The translations under genes and the position numbers were made by a program. Below are positions 27,939 to 36,608 of a stretch of DNA of 64,000 nt, in pieces (position 1 is the stretch's first letter; the number at the start of each line of letters is the position of its first letter). A model generated the notes under the pieces. The model did no database searches. It saw nothing but the letters and a program-made list of their open reading frames with translations, and was not told the origin of the DNA. The DNA is taken from NCBI RefSeq assembly GCF_900683735.1, contig NZ_LR215979.1, positions 1,984,001 to 2,048,000 on the forward strand, written 5' to 3'. Origin of the DNA: Fusobacterium ulcerans ATCC 49185 (GTDB lineage: Bacteria; Fusobacteriota; Fusobacteriia; Fusobacteriales; Fusobacteriaceae).

Positions 27939-30050
27939 CTATTTCAATTGTACCTCTATACTAGTTACACCTTCCAATGATGTTCCTGCTTTTGGTTTTT
28001 GGCTCTCTACCAAACCTTTTCCTTTAATTCTTACATCTATATCTGCATTCTTAAATATATAAATTACATCTTTAGGACTTAATCCTGTAAGATCAGGCAT
28101 TTCTATTTTCACTTCTTCATTATTACGTTTCATACTTTCAAAATTTTTAATTTCAGATATTTTCGCAATATCCTGAGATAAAATATTTTTATTTTTTGTT
28201 ATCCTTCTTACTATTTCTCCAAATACTGGGGCAGCTGTTGCTCCACCATATTTTTCAAATATAGTTTCTCCTTTAGGCTTCATAAACATTACAAGTACTA
28301 CATACTTAGGTTTATCTGCTGGAAAGAATCCTATAAAAGAAGCAAGATACTCACTCTTTAAATATCCACCTTTTGTACTCAACTGTGCAGTTCCAGTTTT
28401 TCCTCCTACTCTGTATCCTTCTACATCTCCTCTTTTAGCAGTTCCATCTCTTACTACATTTTCCAGTATATCTCTCATTTCTCTTGAAATTTCTGGAGAG
28501 ATTACCTGCCTTACTGGTGTAGGAAGATTTCTTCTTATTACAACATTATTATCATCTGTTATTTTTTCTACTAAATATGGTTTATATAAAACTCCTCCAT
28601 TTATAACAGCAGAAAAAGCTGTTGCCAGCTGTATTGGACTCATTACTATTCCCTGCCCAAAAGACATTGTACTTTTTTTAAGTTTATCCCATCTTCTGTA
28701 TGGAGTAGTATATGGTTTTATTTCAGCAGGGAAATCTATTCCTGTTCTTTCATACAGTCCAAAGCTTCTTAAATAATCTTCATAAATTTTTTCAGTAAAT
28801 GTATCTCCTATTAATACCATTCCAACATTACTTGATTTTTTCAATACTTCTTCTGTTGTTAGTATTCCTTTAGTACTTCTGCTGCTTTCTTTTATTGTAT
28901 GGTTATATTTTCTTATTGTTCCATCTTTTACATCAAATTTAGTATTTCTTTTTATAAGTCCTTCATTGAGAGCTGAAGCTACTATAATAGGTTTAAATGT
29001 TGATCCTGGTTCAAACTGATCTTGAAAAACTGGATTTCTCAATGCTCTTCTTTTTCTTGTATATGCAGCAGTTGCCAATATTTTTCCAGTATTTGGATCC
29101 ATAATTATTCCATATGCTTCATCTGATTTTGATGACTCAAATTTTTTCTTAACTTCATCATTAAGTATAAATTGAAGATCATTATCTATTGTCATATAAA
29201 CATTTCTTCCATTTAAACTTGTTCTTATTTCATCTTTTGATGTAGGTATCCTTATTCCTCTATTTCTAGTATATGGATTTTTTCTCTCAATAGTTTTTTC
29301 CTTAAGATATTTTTCATATTGCTTTTCTATTCCAAATACACCAGTTTTTATATCTTTTGAAGTTGCAGTATACCCAATAAGACCTACTAGATCGCTGTAT
29401 ATATCTTTCTTATAGTAAGTTCTTTCTATATTTTTTCTATAAAACATCTCATTAGTATTCAACTTATATTTTTTTAATATTTCATCAATTTCAGCTTTTT
29501 CTATTTCATCAAGATTTTTAGCTATAATCTTATATTTCTTTTTAGTTTTATAGCCTTCATCCAATTCGTCTAAAAACTTTTTATTATTTATTTTTATATA
29601 TGATTTTTTAGCTATTTCATCAAACGCTTTTAATATCTCTGGTTTTTCGTATACTCTGCTTGGATCTATTATTAAATCATAAATACTTTTATTAAAAGCC
29701 AGACTTTTTCCATTAGCATCATATATGCTTCCTCTATTTCCTGAATTTTTATTTATAGTCATTGTTTGATTATTCACTTTTTCCACATACATGGCATTAT
29801 CAAATATCTGTACTTGTATTAATCTAAAAAGTATAAGCATAAAGCAGAATAATATTATATTTGATGAGAGCAATGCTCTTTTATTAAAAAAATTAGTTGT
29901 TTCCATTTCTTCTCTTTTTAGAAAAACATACAAAAAATAAAAAAATAAAATGAAAGTAAACCAAGTAAGCATATACATTTTATAGTAAATAGTAGCCCCT
30001 ATCCCAATAAGATTCAAAAATAAGATAAAAGCTTTTAATCTTCTAAGCAC
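27939..30050 (-). CDS. ftsI: FtsI/PBP2-type class B penicillin-binding protein with PASTA domain
   Basis: The 703-residue transpeptidase has an N-terminal membrane part with two hydrophobic stretches (about 8-44 and 62-82), a pedestal domain, and the catalytic motifs GSTFKPI (active-site Ser), SSN in SSNVGM and KTGTA in GGKTGTAQ. A PASTA domain ends the protein (MPDLTGLSPKDVIYIFKN onward). It cross-links septal peptidoglycan. The additional early membrane segment and the PASTA domain resemble sporulation or division PBPs of low-GC bacteria. It is the first gene of the operon, with priA following after 9 bases. The symbol is by analogy with division PBPs. Confidence 0.88.
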   Translation of the reverse strand: MLRRLKAFILFLNLIGIGATIYYKMYMLTWFTFILFFYFLYVFLKREEMETTNFFNKRALLSSNIILFCFMLILFRLIQVQIFDNAMYVEKVNNQTMTINKNSGNRGSIYDANGKSLAFNKSIYDLIIDPSRVYEKPEILKAFDEIAKKSYIKINNKKFLDELDEGYKTKKKYKIIAKNLDEIEKAEIDEILKKYKLNTNEMFYRKNIERTYYKKDIYSDLVGLIGYTATSKDIKTGVFGIEKQYEKYLKEKTIERKNPYTRNRGIRIPTSKDEIRTSLNGRNVYMTIDNDLQFILNDEVKKKFESSKSDEAYGIIMDPNTGKILATAAYTRKRRALRNPVFQDQFEPGSTFKPIIVASALNEGLIKRNTKFDVKDGTIRKYNHTIKESSRSTKGILTTEEVLKKSSNVGMVLIGDTFTEKIYEDYLRSFGLYERTGIDFPAEIKPYTTPYRRWDKLKKSTMSFGQGIVMSPIQLATAFSAVINGGVLYKPYLVEKITDDNNVVIRRNLPTPVRQVISPEISREMRDILENVVRDGTAKRGDVEGYRVGGKTGTAQLSTKGGYLKSEYLASFIGFFPADKPKYVVLVMFMKPKGETIFEKYGGATAAPVFGEIVRRITKNKNILSQDIAKISEIKNFESMKRNNEEVKIEMPDLTGLSPKDVIYIFKNADIDVRIKGKGLVESQKPKAGTSLEGVTSIEVQLK

Positions 30051-30175
30051 ATTTTTCCTCCTGCATATTATCTTTACCTTATAATTATATCAAAAATTTT
30101 GAAATCTTGTTATATAATTTTATATTTTCTTTCTTCCATTCTATTAAATTTTTTTATACTTTATCTGTTTAATAG

Positions 30176-30235
30176 AAAAACGAGAATAACTTACCAGATA
30201 AAATCCAATCTAGCTTTTCTAGTTATTCTCGTTTT
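30176..30235 (-). terminator. Terminator of the XRE-DUF operon
   Basis: AACGAGAATAACT pairs exactly with AGTTATTCTCGTT across a 30-base loop that contains a second small stem (CTAG...CTAG). A T run follows on the minus strand, directly beyond the DUF2314 stop. Confidence 0.75.
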
Positions 30236-30242
30236 ATGAATA

Positions 30243-31492
30243 TTAATTAAAATATTTTTTTCTTTCATCAAGCAGATACACTTTATCTGGAGTTATCTCT
30301 GCAAATGGTGTATATATTATCCAATCTGTAAGCTCTGACTTATTGATTGTCATTTTATCTTCTTCATTAAGGTTAGCTATATAATATGGCTGATTAATAA
30401 GAGTTCCTCTTATATTATCTCCATCTATTCCTTCTATATGAAACCACAGATGCTCTAAATTAGCATCTCCCTCTGTTCTATACTGTTCATCCACTAGTAT
30501 TCCAAATTTTATCAATCCATTATTTTCTGGATTAGTAACAGCATCTGCAAAATATTCCCATCTTTCTAATGCCAATCCTTTCATTCTTGCTGTTTCCTCA
30601 TCAGAAATGAAATAAACTGGATTATTCTGCATAGTCTCATTTGCTGCTGATATATGTGTATATTTTCCATTCTTGTAATCTTCCTCTGTCAGATAAACAT
30701 ATAATACAGCTGTCTCTCCATGTTCATCATCTCTTCCAGCACTTCCACCCAGACTCTCTGCTGGATAACCATCCAAAACTTCTTCCAAAGATACCCAGGT
30801 ACCAACTATCCCTTCTCCTATATAGAAAGGCTCTTTTTCTTCTTCAAGATACCTGTTAGTAACTATATTTTTAGCAATCATCTGTATTACAGTTCCATGA
30901 TCTTGATAGCTTTCAGTATTTGAGCCTAAATTTCTAATTCTAATGAACCACATCTTCTAAGTCCATGAGTATGAAGCCATACACTTCCATCATCATCATT
31001 TATAGCTTGGATAGTATAAATATATTCAGGTGCTGGTTGAATATAGCTCTCTGCTGCCATTTTTGCCCATCTTCCTGATAATAGTTTTTGTGAAGAAAAA
31101 TCCATTATTCCTAAAAGATTTGGCATCATAGCTGATATTAATTTTAATTGAAGATGATAGGAATCAATATTTGATTCTCCAAACTCTACAATAGTTGTCA
31201 CTCCCAGTTTACTTTCCATTATTTTATTATAATCTGTTTCATTAATCTGATGTGCCACTGTAAAAAGTTCTGGTACTTCAAATTCTTCTATTAATATTTG
31301 AACAATATACTGTTCATCTTTATAATCCACTCTTAAAAATTTTTCTGTATCATTTTTTAAAACTTTTACTCTAAATTCTCTATTTTCTTCTAATCTCTTA
31401 ATTAAATCATCATATGTTCCTATATCTTCTGTTGAACTTGGTATTCCCATTATATACGATAATTCTTTTTCAATAGTTCCTTTAGCAGCCAT
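30243..31492 (-). pseudogene. Frameshifted DUF4026/DUF2314 gene
   Basis: Two overlapping frames make one family-sized protein. The upstream frame (31492 to 30926) has the DUF4026-type N-terminal domain and ends VWLHTHGLRRCGSLELEI-stop. The downstream frame (to 30243) continues with LGSNTESYQDHG and carries a DUF2314-type end (LEHLWFHIEG, TLINQPYYIANLNE, WIIYTPFAEITPDKVYLL). Joining ...LELEI to LGSNTE needs one extra T in the TTT at 30931-30933, minus strand AAATTT. So this is a one-base deletion, a sequencing error, or possibly slippage. Function is unknown. It is the last gene of a small operon behind an XRE regulator and a DUF4241 gene. GGAGGG precedes the ATG at 31492. Confidence 0.75.
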
Positions 31493-31588
31493 CAAATCCC
31501 TCCTATATATTGAAATTTCTCTTTCAAAATTTAACTCTGTTGAAATATTATACCATTTTTACAATATCTAAAACAAATTTAAATTTTT

Positions 31589-32287
31589 CTATTCTTCTTC
31601 ATCCTCATCTTCTTCCAATTCACTAGGCTCTATAAAGCTTATTGTAAGAGAACATATTTTTCCATTTCTATCATATCCCCAATAACAAGGATACACTCCA
31701 TCTCCCCATCCACTAGCAAATATAACAACATTTTTATCAGTTCCAGGAATAGTCCAATTTAAAAAGTCTCCACCATCTCTTTGATAATCTGGATATTTTT
31801 TGTAACTCTCTTCTAATAAATAAGCAAAATAATCATCATACATATTATCAAAATCTGAATCTTCTTCTAATTTCTTTGTAAATTCCACTGTTAATTTTGC
31901 TGCTTCTACATCTGCAAAACATCCCATCCCAGCATCTATAAAAAATCCAAAAAATTCTTTATTTTCTCTACTTAATTCTGAAATATCATCATTTTTTTGA
32001 AGAGCTAATTGATAATACTCAGCTTTCTCATTAGATATATTAAGCCTTGCTCCCATATATCTAATTCCCCAGTCTTTATCATCTAATACTGCTAAAATTA
32101 CTGGATATTTTCCAGAAGGAACCTCTTCTACAAAAACTTCTCCTTCACCATTTACCAAACTTACTAGAGGATCACAGCATATTATCTTTCCAGATGTTAC
32201 ATTTAACTCTCCTATGTTCACAATCTTAAATTTTTCACTCTCAAATACTTCATCTAAATCATAATATGGTTTCAATATCTCTTTCAT
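31589..32287 (-). CDS. DUF4241 domain protein
   Basis: The 232-residue soluble protein shows the DUF4241 pattern: GKIICCDPLVSL near residue 33, then GKYPVILAVLDD, GARLNIS, FFIDAGMGCFADVEAA and a late FASGWGDGVYPCYWGYD. The C-terminus is strongly acidic (ELEEDEDEEE). The family has no established function; its members often lie next to DUF4026 or DUF1963 genes. The gene starts 10 bases after the XRE regulator and is followed by the DUF4026/DUF2314 gene after 96 bases, so the three are probably regulated together. Confidence 0.8.
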   Translation of the reverse strand: MKEILKPYYDLDEVFESEKFKIVNIGELNVTSGKIICCDPLVSLVNGEGEVFVEEVPSGKYPVILAVLDDKDWGIRYMGARLNISNEKAEYYQLALQKNDDISELSRENKEFFGFFIDAGMGCFADVEAAKLTVEFTKKLEEDSDFDNMYDDYFAYLLEESYKKYPDYQRDGGDFLNWTIPGTDKNVVIFASGWGDGVYPCYWGYDRNGKICSLTISFIEPSELEEDEDEEE

Positions 32288-32297
32288 CTTTCCTCCC

Positions 32298-32804
32298 CTA
32301 GGCTTTTACTTTCTTTTTCTTCTTTTCAAATAACATCGTCCCTAATCCTATTGTTCCAACTACACAAAAGAATATGAAAATAGGTGTTACTTCATGCAAT
32401 ATCAAAAAACCAGAAAATCCAGTCAACAGTGTTCCATCCCACATTACTCTATATGTAGGATAGACTATAGACAGTATCCAAAATACTGCTATAGCTACCA
32501 CCCCAACTGAAAACATTGTAAATCCAACTTTAAACATTAAACTAGTATGATGAGCTAATACATCCTTTTCTTTTTCTTTCCTTAATATATCAATACATTT
32601 TTCTTCTGCTACATCTTTTAATAAATAATCAGTTGTTACTTCAAAAATATTACTCAACTGTATTATTTTATCTATCTCTGGAAGTGACTGTCCTGATTCC
32701 CATTTAGAAACTGACTGCCTTGAAACTCCCAGTAACTGTGCCAGCTTCTCCTGTGACATACCATTCTGCTTCCTCAATTGTTGTATTTTTACAAACAGTT
32801 TCAT
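32298..32804 (-). CDS. XRE-family repressor with C-terminal membrane helices
   Basis: The 168-residue protein has an N-terminal helix-turn-helix (about 5-60; MSQEKLAQLLGVSRQSVSKWE, then LSNIFEVTTDYLL) and two C-terminal membrane helices (about 91-112 and 130-157). Membrane-tethered XRE proteins of this plan are common in low-GC genomes. The promoter upstream contains two matching near-palindromes, one inside the -35/-10 spacer, which argues that it represses itself and the two DUF genes behind it. The inducing signal is unknown. Confidence 0.85.
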   Translation of the reverse strand: MKLFVKIQQLRKQNGMSQEKLAQLLGVSRQSVSKWESGQSLPEIDKIIQLSNIFEVTTDYLLKDVAEEKCIDILRKEKEKDVLAHHTSLMFKVGFTMFSVGVVAIAVFWILSIVYPTYRVMWDGTLLTGFSGFLILHEVTPIFIFFCVVGTIGLGTMLFEKKKKKVKA

Positions 32805-32840
32805 AATTTTCCCCCTTGCATATGTGCTTTATATATTCAT

Positions 32841-32904
32841 ATTTTACCACAACTATCAGTTGCACTCAACCAAGTGTATTTTATTTTCTGTCAATTGATG
32901 GTTG
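32841..32904 (-). promoter_or_regulatory. XRE operon promoter with two operator copies
   Basis: On the minus strand TTGAGT (32864-32869) is followed by 17 bases and TAAAAT (32841-32846). The spacer holds the palindrome CAACTATCAGTTG (32850-32862). A second copy, CAATTGATGGTTG (32892-32904), matches 11 of 13 bases in reverse orientation. The centres are 42 bases apart, about four helical turns, as expected for cooperative repressor dimers. Confidence 0.6.
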
Positions 32905-32910
32905 CAATAT

Positions 32911-32946
32911 AAAAAATCCAGAAGATTTTTAGGTCTTTCTGGATTT
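32911..32946 (-). terminator. Terminator downstream of the solute-binding protein gene
   Basis: On the minus strand AAATCCAGAA pairs with TTCTGGATTT across a 14-base loop and runs into T residues, about 70 bases after the stop of the solute-binding protein gene. Confidence 0.7.
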
Positions 32947-33014
32947 GATTTTTTATACTTTTGTAAATTCTATTACAAATCTGATATTCTTAAGTAATTT
33001 TTTTAATCTCTAAT

Positions 33015-34025
33015 TTATTCCCCTTTACCATATCTTTTTTCCCATTCTTTCAATATTCTTTCTCTATTTTCTGAAGCCCATAATAAATTATTGGCTATCA
33101 TTTGTTTGTTAATATCTTCAGGATATCCTTTTACTACCAGGACTATTCTTTTATCAGTAACAAATCCTCTATTTTGAGCATATAACTTCATAGCTCTTTC
33201 AGATATTGCCCATTGAGCAAATATTTTAGCTTCTTCTTTTATTTTAGGTTTTTTCATTATACTTACTATTTCCATTTCCCAGCCTGAACCTTCTAAGGGA
33301 AAAATAGTATTTATAGGTAACCCTTCTTTTTCCTCTCTCAAACTTTCAAATCCCATTCCTATTCCAATAACAATCTCTCCCTGAGAAGCCATTTTTGTAG
33401 GTGCACTTCCTGAATGAACATACATTTTTATATTCTCATTTAATTTATCCATATATTCCCAAGCTTTCTCTTCTCCCATTAATTGAATCCATGCTGAAAC
33501 TGTCAAAAAACCTGTTCCTGAAGAAGATGGATTAGACATGATAATTTCTCCTCTATATTTTGGATTTATTAAATCTTCATAGCTTCTAGGAATAGGTATT
33601 TCTTTATCTTTACCCTCTTTAGTATTATAGCTAAATGCTGTCATCCATGCACTTATCCCTACCCATCTTGGATTTTTACTTTCTTTGTCTATAAACTTAG
33701 ATTCAATATTGTTAACATCATAGTTAAAAGGTTCAAAAGATTCTTGATTTATTAATAATCCTGTGGTAGCTACTCCCCATAAAACATCAGCTTGTGTATT
33801 ATTTTTTTCTGCTTCTACTTTAGCTGCAATAATTCCACTAGAATCCCTAATTAAATTTATTTTTATTTCTGGATATTCTTCATTAAAAGCTTGAATATAT
33901 TCTGAAATATAATTTTCTTCAAATGAAGAATAAACTGTTATTTCTTTTTCTTCTGACTTACTTCCACATGAAATAAAAACTATACTCAAAACTCCTACCA
34001 AAAATAATCTCAATATTTTTTTCAT
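33015..34025 (-). CDS. ABC-type solute-binding lipoprotein (iron / phosphonate-type, family 1)
   Basis: The 336-residue protein starts with a lipoprotein signal ending VFISCGS (lipid Cys near residue 20). The mature part has a periplasmic-binding-protein fold with ITVYSSFEENYI, ADVLWGVATTGLL, YEDLINPKYRGEIIMSNP, SSSGTGFLTV and EGSGWEMEIVSIM. These resemble the Fe(III) and 2-aminoethylphosphonate binding proteins. No intact permease or ATPase is adjacent. Upstream there is only a short permease-like start (34049-34102, MENPISKKVRK then stop) and a degenerate ABC ATPase tail. It may serve a transporter elsewhere or be a relic. Ligand unknown. Confidence 0.8.
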   Translation of the reverse strand: MKKILRLFLVGVLSIVFISCGSKSEEKEITVYSSFEENYISEYIQAFNEEYPEIKINLIRDSSGIIAAKVEAEKNNTQADVLWGVATTGLLINQESFEPFNYDVNNIESKFIDKESKNPRWVGISAWMTAFSYNTKEGKDKEIPIPRSYEDLINPKYRGEIIMSNPSSSGTGFLTVSAWIQLMGEEKAWEYMDKLNENIKMYVHSGSAPTKMASQGEIVIGIGMGFESLREEKEGLPINTIFPLEGSGWEMEIVSIMKKPKIKEEAKIFAQWAISERAMKLYAQNRGFVTDKRIVLVVKGYPEDINKQMIANNLLWASENRERILKEWEKRYGKGE

Positions 34026-34209
34026 AATTTTTTCCCCTTTTTAGCACTTTAATATTTTTTAGAAACTGTTTTTCTTACTTTTTTTGATATTGGATTTTCC
34101 ATTTTTTCTTTTTAAAAGTTAAAGTGTCCCTTATCCTTAAACTTTACTTCTTCAACCATAACTATTGTTTTGGTTATAAGAAAAAATTTTTTTCATTATT
34201 ATTTACTTT

Positions 34210-34320
34210 CTATAATTCTTCTATTGATTTTACTATTCTTTCTATTTCTCCATTATTTATAACAAATATTCTATCACAATTTTTTAATGTTATAAGTCTA
34301 TGAGCTACTATGTTAATGTT
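34210..34320 (-). pseudogene. C-terminal tail of a decayed ABC transporter ATPase
   Basis: Reading the minus strand gives NINIVAHRLITLKNCDR, then IFVINNGEIERIVKSIEEL-stop. This is the H-loop and end of an exporter-type ABC ATPase (VAHRL...NADRI...NGEI pattern). A stop codon lies just upstream and the Walker and signature regions are missing, so only the last 36 codons survive. Confidence 0.7.
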
Positions 34321-34339
34321 CTATTCTTTAATAAATTCT

Positions 34340-35029
34340 ATATTTTTTCATTATTTTTTCTCTTTTAAAAGTATTTCATTGTTTTTTTACTCTGTTCCTA
34401 TTCTTCCAATGATGATCATTATATTTTCTTTTTCTTCAAATCTTTTAACTTTTATATTATTTTCAATTAAATATTCTTCATCAAAACCATTTGGAGTATA
34501 TAAAAGTCTATTTTGAAATTTCTATAATTACAAACTCCATTATTTTTAATCATTCTGAAGCTCATTTTTGTTTCACAAGAAAAGAAATCAATTTTTTTAT
34601 TTAATATTCAAAAATTATTTTTCTTATGTTTCTCTTTTTTTGATATCCTCTAATTTTTTAGGTTCAATACCTAATTTAACATAAACTTTTCCTATTTTAT
34701 TAAATGTTTTATAAAAAAATATATATGGTAATTTATATGTACTTAAATGAAAAATAGTTAAATAAACTATATTTAGAAGAATTTTTAAGTAAATATCTAA
34801 AATATTTAAAATAAAAACATTTATATTATTTAATGTTAACAGCCTTATTAGTTTTTCAATTATTTTCAATGTTCTAAATGTACTTGGTAACTTTTTTGAG
34901 AATTAGAACATAAAAATTCCGTTTCTAATTTATAGCTTTTCCAATATAGTATGGCAATAGACCTTTATCTTTATATAATCTTGTCATAGTAAATTCAACT
35001 TTTGTTAAAATCAAAACTAATTTTTTCAT
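34340..35029 (-). pseudogene. Decayed GT4-family glycosyltransferase
   Basis: The pieces lie in order on the minus strand but in different frames. From the ATG at 35029, MKKLVLILTKVEFTMTRLYK and DKGLLPYYIGKAIN reach a stop; a shifted frame gives LETEFLCSNSQKSY. The middle frame from 34869 gives HLSTYKLPYIFFYKTFNKIG and VYVKLGIEPKKLED. Then come DFFSCETKMSFRMIKNNG, a frameshift, YTPNGFDEEYL, and MIIIGRIGTE with a stop where a Gln codon would read TEQKNNEILL. The NGFD and GRIGTEQKNNEILL stretches are typical of the GT4 donor domain. At least three frameshifts and stops make it non-functional. AAGGAAA precedes the ATG. Confidence 0.75.
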
Positions 35030-35054
35030 TTTCCTTCTCTAAATAAAGTAATAT

Positions 35055-36428
35055 TTATTTTAAATTTTGTAACTCAAATATTTTATCTGTTCTTTTATCT
35101 TTTTCTAAAAATTTTTCTATTATTTCATTTATTATTTTTGATTCATTTGATTTTAATTTATATGTTTCCTGTTTATTTAGAATTATCATGTTTAAAAATT
35201 CAGCTATTTCATATCTTAATCCTTCTCCTTGAAAAGGGTAAAAATATTTTCTATTCTTACTAAAATTTTCAAATCTTAATTCAAAATATTCTGTTTTCCA
35301 CCAAGGAGAAGGAACATATATATATCCTTTTGTTCCTGAAATAATTAACTCTCCTTCTGATTTGACACCTAATCCGACTTTGGCTATTGGAGTTATTCCA
35401 TTTTGATATTTCAATAAAATTTTAGTATATAAATCTATTTTTTTTTCTTTATCAAAATAAGAATAAAATTCTACATTCTCTGGTCTTCCTAAAAGTTTTA
35501 CTATTGCTAAAAGTGGATAGGATGCTAATTCTGTCACACTTCCTCCAGATTCTTTACAGCTAAGTTCTCTTATCTCCCCTTCTACTAATTTCGTAAAACA
35601 AGCTTCTACATCCTTAATTTCTCCTATTATTCCTGATTTAGCAATACTTATCAATTTTTCAAATCCTGGACAAAATGCTGTTTTTATTGCTTCCAATAAT
35701 ACTAATTTATATTCTTTAGTTATCTCATATAATTCATTAGTTTCTTTTGATGATAATGTGATTGGTTTTTCACAAAGAACATGCTTTTTATTTTCTAAAG
35801 ATCTTTTTATGTAATAATAATGAGTATTATGAGGAGTCGCTATATATACTGCATCTACTTTTTCTATAAATTCTTCAAAGTTATTTGTATAAAATTCTAA
35901 TTCAAATTTTTCTGCAAATTTTTTTGAATTCTCTATATTTCTGCTCATTACACCTTCTACATTAACTCCACTAACATATTTAGATTCTATTACAAATCTC
36001 CTTGCTATTCTTCCAGCTCCTATAATTCCAATTTTTAGAATTTTATTTTTATCTTCTCTAATTTGAGTACTGGATATTCCCTTTGTTCTTTCTAAATAAA
36101 CTACTTCACAAAATTCCTTCAAATAATCAAATTTACCTTTCCAATCTGACCCTATAATAAAAGTATTTATATTATATTTTTGAATATCTTCAACTTTCTG
36201 TCCCTCATACTCTTCAATTATTATTTCATCAGCATAACCAGTTTTTTTTACATTCTCTATTCTTTTAACTATCGAGTCATTAACATTTAATTTTCCTCTA
36301 GTTTTATCATAAGAATCTGTGGTTATACCTACTATTAAATAATCGCCATATCCTTTTGCTCTTTTTAATAAATTAATATGACCTTGATGTAATAAATCAA
36401 AAGTTCCATATGTTATAACTTTTTTCAT
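35055..36428 (-). CDS. Fused cytidylyltransferase (TagD-like) and Gfo/Idh/MocA oxidoreductase
   Basis: The 457-residue protein has two enzyme domains. Residues 1-130 are a glycerol-3-phosphate cytidylyltransferase type domain (YGTFDLLHQGHINLL with HxGH, GSDWKGKFDYL and RTKGISSTQIR). From about 133 comes a Rossmann oxidoreductase (IGIIGAGRIARRF, AVYIATPHNTHYYY, CEKPIT). The first half should make CDP-glycerol or a related CDP-alditol; the second may reduce or oxidise its precursor. It is the last gene of glycan locus 2 and lies beside a TagF-like transferase that would use such a donor. A broken partial copy of the first domain lies 42 bases upstream. Confidence 0.85.
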   Translation of the reverse strand: MKKVITYGTFDLLHQGHINLLKRAKGYGDYLIVGITTDSYDKTRGKLNVNDSIVKRIENVKKTGYADEIIIEEYEGQKVEDIQKYNINTFIIGSDWKGKFDYLKEFCEVVYLERTKGISSTQIREDKNKILKIGIIGAGRIARRFVIESKYVSGVNVEGVMSRNIENSKKFAEKFELEFYTNNFEEFIEKVDAVYIATPHNTHYYYIKRSLENKKHVLCEKPITLSSKETNELYEITKEYKLVLLEAIKTAFCPGFEKLISIAKSGIIGEIKDVEACFTKLVEGEIRELSCKESGGSVTELASYPLLAIVKLLGRPENVEFYSYFDKEKKIDLYTKILLKYQNGITPIAKVGLGVKSEGELIISGTKGYIYVPSPWWKTEYFELRFENFSKNRKYFYPFQGEGLRYEIAEFLNMIILNKQETYKLKSNESKIINEIIEKFLEKDKRTDKIFELQNLK

Positions 36429-36469
36429 TATTCCTCCAATATTACTACTTATTTTTTATTCTATTTTCT

Positions 36470-36568
36470 TTATCTATTCTTTATAATTATTGAATTATTA
36501 ACATTAAATTTCTTTCTATTTTTATTATATGAATCTGTTGTTATTCCAAATATTATTACTTTTTTCAT
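36470..36568 (-). pseudogene. Internally deleted copy of the TagD-like domain
   Basis: The minus strand reads MKKVIIFGITTDSYNKNRKK then FNVNNSIIIKNR-stop. It matches the intact neighbour's MKKVITYG joined directly to GITTDSYDKTRGKLNVNDSI. About 27 residues including the HxGH motif are missing, and a stop follows, so it cannot be active. The junction falls at GGA in the remnant, where the intact gene has GGA and GGT at the two ends of the missing segment. Confidence 0.8.
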
Positions 36569-36608
36569 TTCAATTTCCCTCTTATTAATCAAATTCAACT
36601 TTTTATTT

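Noticed and set aside
34624..34869. A stand-alone 81-residue protein
   Set aside because: Its sequence fits the middle of the decayed GT4 gene, with frameshifted pieces on both sides.
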